A stretch of 16,055 nucleotides of DNA from Actinomycetes bacterium. Its GTDB lineage: Bacteria; Actinomycetota; Actinomycetes; Actinomycetales; Actinomycetaceae. The stretch covers positions 1-16,055 of the forward strand of contig JAEZVQ010000168.1 in the NCBI GenBank assembly GCA_023420745.1, in the 5' to 3' direction. Made by a program: the position numbers and the translations under genes. Shown piece after piece: positions 14,471-16,055 of this stretch; position 1 is the stretch's first letter; each line of letters begins with the position of its first letter. The notes under the pieces were generated by a model. The model searched no databases. It saw only the letters and a list, made by a program, of their open reading frames with translations, and was not told the DNA's origin.

Positions 14471-15094
14471 TTACTTCCCCGGCGTCAGGGTCAGTGAAGC
14501 ACCGCCGTCAACGGAACAGACAAATGTGTTTTCGCTCGTCGCTTCACAGGTGAGAGGACCGACAACCACGCGCTCCCCGACCTTCACCGCTGTCGACGAA
14601 TACCAGTCGCGCTGGCACTGCGGATCGTCTGACCCGCCGTTGTCGGATGCGCACACCACGCTGATGGGGACATCCGACCGGCACCCACCGACCTGGGCTT
14701 CTCCAGCATGGAGCGTCGCGGTGTCGGTGATGTAGTCGCCCTCAGAACACCACGGTTCACTCTCCGGCGCACCGGTCTTGAACGGCAGTGACGTGTCGCA
14801 GCGCAGTGTCGGATCCGAATCCTCACCACTGATATAGCACTGCATCGTGCGTGCCTCGTTGGCAAACCAGTACTTCGCCCCCGTGCTCGCAAGGACGCTA
14901 TCAGGATTCATTGCCAGCGCGGCGAGGTCGAGCGCGGGCTGCTCACTCGGTGTTGCCGACACGCTTGCGCTCGCCTGGTCGGTGGCGCTCGGCGAATCAT
15001 CGGAGGAGGTGGACTGTCCGGTCGAGCAGCCGGCGAGCGTGACAACCGCGGTCATGCAGGCGGCGGCGACTGCGAGGAAACGAGGAATACGCAT
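14471..15094 (-). CDS. Cysteine-rich lipoprotein of unknown function
   Basis: A 207-residue secreted protein. The signal peptide (MRIPRFLAVAAACMTAVVTLAGC) ends in a lipobox LAGC, so C23 would be lipidated and the protein anchored outside the membrane. A Ser/Thr/Asp-rich spacer (about 24-55) leads to the domain. The mature domain has eight cysteines (in MQCY, LRCD, PWCS, GGCR, VVCA, PQCQ, LTCE and FVCS), suggesting four disulfides. I recognise no family. ATG 15094 is preferred over upstream in-frame ATGs because TAGGAT lies 7 bases before it (leaderless pattern) and because the ATG at 15103 overlaps that box; the signal peptide also starts naturally here. Its 3' end lies 11 bases from hspR, tail to tail. 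Confidence 0.82.
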   Translation of the reverse strand: MRIPRFLAVAAACMTAVVTLAGCSTGQSTSSDDSPSATDQASASVSATPSEQPALDLAALAMNPDSVLASTGAKYWFANEARTMQCYISGEDSDPTLRCDTSLPFKTGAPESEPWCSEGDYITDTATLHAGEAQVGGCRSDVPISVVCASDNGGSDDPQCQRDWYSSTAVKVGERVVVGPLTCEATSENTFVCSVDGGASLTLTPGK

Positions 15095-15101
15095 GTCAGA
15101 C

Positions 15102-15107
15102 ATCCTA
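15102..15107 (-). promoter_or_regulatory. -10 box for the lipoprotein gene (leaderless)
   Basis: TAGGAT on the minus strand, followed by 7 bases and ATG 15094. It overlaps the alternative ATG at 15103 and argues against it. No ribosome site precedes 15094. Confidence 0.45.
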
Positions 15108-15201
15108 GTGATACTCGTGTTGAGTGCTCCGAATACGCGGGGCGAGAAACAGACTCCCCTAGGGTATCGCATGGTTTCGCCCGCACTGACGCTACCCCGA
15201 C

Positions 15202-15207
15202 TAGACT
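15202..15207 (+). promoter_or_regulatory. Candidate -10 box for the two-TM membrane protein gene
   Basis: TAGACT, the same hexamer as in the dnaK promoter. It would give a leader of about 67 bases. No good -35 can be seen. The intervening leader has no obvious structure. Confidence 0.35.
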
Positions 15208-15280
15208 GAGGGAGACGAGAAAGCGGGAGGATCGTATCCCAACCTCCTGCGTGACGGCATCATGACGAAAAGAGACAATA

Positions 15281-15940
15281 ATGAGTGACCCGAATTTCCA
15301 GCCCGGAACGTCCCAACCCGTTGGCGCACAGCCGACCTACGGTCAGCCGGCACCTCAGCCCGCACCCTACGGACAGCCCGCTGCGAAGCTTCCCGCGCGC
15401 TGGTGGTCGATCACGATGATCGTCATCGGCGTGCTGATGATCTTCCCAATTTCGCTGATTGTCGGCACGATCGGGATGGTTGCGACCCTTGCTCAAGACG
15501 GCGGCGAACAGTTCACCTCGGAAATGCAAAACTCGCTCACACCCATCGACGCCCACGGCGGCACGCTCACTGTTAACAGTGACGGGGTGGCCATCTTGTC
15601 GATTCCGGATCGGTCGGTTGACGCGACGTGCACGCTCAATGGCTCCACTTTGGCCTACGAGCTCAACACCCAGCGCAATAGTGGTAGCACGACCTTCGTC
15701 GGCTCCGACATCGACCCGGGCACCTACACGCTCGACTGCGAGGGGCTGACCGGCGACGAGCAACTCGTCGTTATCGACTACGACGGGGTCATGGGCACGA
15801 TGAGTACCTTCACGCCCGCACTCATCGCGGGGATCGTCACCGCGGTGATTGGTTTGGCGCTGGTGATTGCCGGCATCGTGTTCCTCGTGCGCACCAACCG
15901 CAAACGCCGGCAAATCCAACTCCAAACCTACGGGTGGTGA
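15281..15940 (+). CDS. Two-TM membrane protein with proline/glutamine-rich N-terminus
   Basis: A 219-residue protein. Residues 1-35 are a presumably cytoplasmic tail with imperfect repeats of YGQPAPQPAPYGQPA. TM1 spans about 42-70 and TM2 about 179-203, followed by a basic tail (RTNRKRRQ) that should stay inside. The region 72-178 would then be extracytoplasmic: a beta-rich domain with only two cysteines (C117 and C153), a likely disulfide pair. The P/Q/Y-rich tail plus membrane helix architecture is frequent in actinobacterial membrane proteins, but I cannot name a family. ATG 15281 has only a weak AAAAGAGA site 5' to it; no better start is available. Tail-to-tail with the peptidase fragment to the right. 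Confidence 0.8.
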   Translation: MSDPNFQPGTSQPVGAQPTYGQPAPQPAPYGQPAAKLPARWWSITMIVIGVLMIFPISLIVGTIGMVATLAQDGGEQFTSEMQNSLTPIDAHGGTLTVNSDGVAILSIPDRSVDATCTLNGSTLAYELNTQRNSGSTTFVGSDIDPGTYTLDCEGLTGDEQLVVIDYDGVMGTMSTFTPALIAGIVTAVIGLALVIAGIVFLVRTNRKRRQIQLQTYGW

Positions 15941-15960
15941 CACCTCGCAGGTGAGCTGAC

Positions 15961-16055
15961 TTACCGGTCAGCGAGACGCTGGAGGAGGAACTCCCAAGCC
16001 AGTGCAGCCATGCGGGCACCTTTGGGCGAAAATGCCCCGCCCGCGTGGCCGCCGG
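15961..16055 (-). CDS. C-terminus of a probable S9 prolyl oligopeptidase (5' end outside window)
   Basis: The last 31 codons of a minus-strand frame ending in TAA at 15961. The visible peptide includes GGHAGGAFSPKGARMAALAW followed by EFLLQRLADR. A His in a GGH-x-GG loop followed by a final amphipathic helix is the usual C-terminus of prolyl oligopeptidase family (S9) serine peptidases, where this His is part of the catalytic triad. The nucleophile and Asp lie outside the window, so the assignment rests on a short piece. Confidence 0.55.
   Translation of the reverse strand, partial: GGHAGGAFSPKGARMAALAWEFLLQRLADR

Noticed and set aside
15110..15124. Third HspR (HAIR) site near the lipoprotein promoter
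   Set aside because: Only one TTGAGT half-site is present; the partner ACTC lies in the wrong orientation and spacing for CTTGAGT-N7-ACTCAAG.

Overview
The window is chromosomal DNA of a high-GC Gram-positive bacterium. It carries the actinobacterial heat-shock operon dnaK-grpE-dnaJ-hspR with HspR (HAIR) operators. Several genes have a TANNNT box only 6 or 7 bases before the start codon, as expected for leaderless mRNAs, which are common in Actinobacteria. GC content, the short gaps and the zinc-finger-free DnaJ in the dnaK operon would suit an Actinomycetaceae-like organism, but I cannot place it further from this sequence.

Layout. Positions 1-2685 hold four minus-strand genes: a truncated GalT/HIT-like DUF4921 protein, an ACT-domain protein, an aldo/keto reductase and an Hsp15-like S4 RNA-binding protein. 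Divergent from these is an AspT/YidE-type transporter (2748-4319). Next comes an isolated plus-strand gene (4476-5993) for a Schlafen-AlbA / GHKL-ATPase / winged-helix protein. It is bracketed by two near-identical AT-rich repeats (about 4338-4446 and 5940-6049) made of inverted and tandem copies of ATTAGTGTGTTG. After it lie an M18 aminopeptidase (minus), a divergent multi-pass membrane protein, a GNAT acetyltransferase (minus), and a divergent threonine synthase. The heat-shock operon occupies 10223-14459. A lipoprotein (minus), a two-TM membrane protein (plus) and the last 31 codons of a probable S9 prolyl oligopeptidase (minus) close the window.

How it fits together. Most genes are unrelated housekeeping functions with their own promoters. 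The heat-shock operon is one regulatory circuit: HspR, made by the last gene, should bind two HAIR sites upstream of dnaK, one overlapping the promoter -10 and the other overlapping the thrC stop codon. The most unusual region is the AlbA-like gene. Its promoter is embedded in an iteron/palindrome array, its stop codon lies inside a second copy that can form two mutually exclusive long hairpins, and the upstream copy looks like the decayed 3' end of a lost sister gene.

No stretch longer than about 160 bases lacks a gene. I saw no tRNA, rRNA, CRISPR array, insertion sequence or convincing intrinsic terminator.
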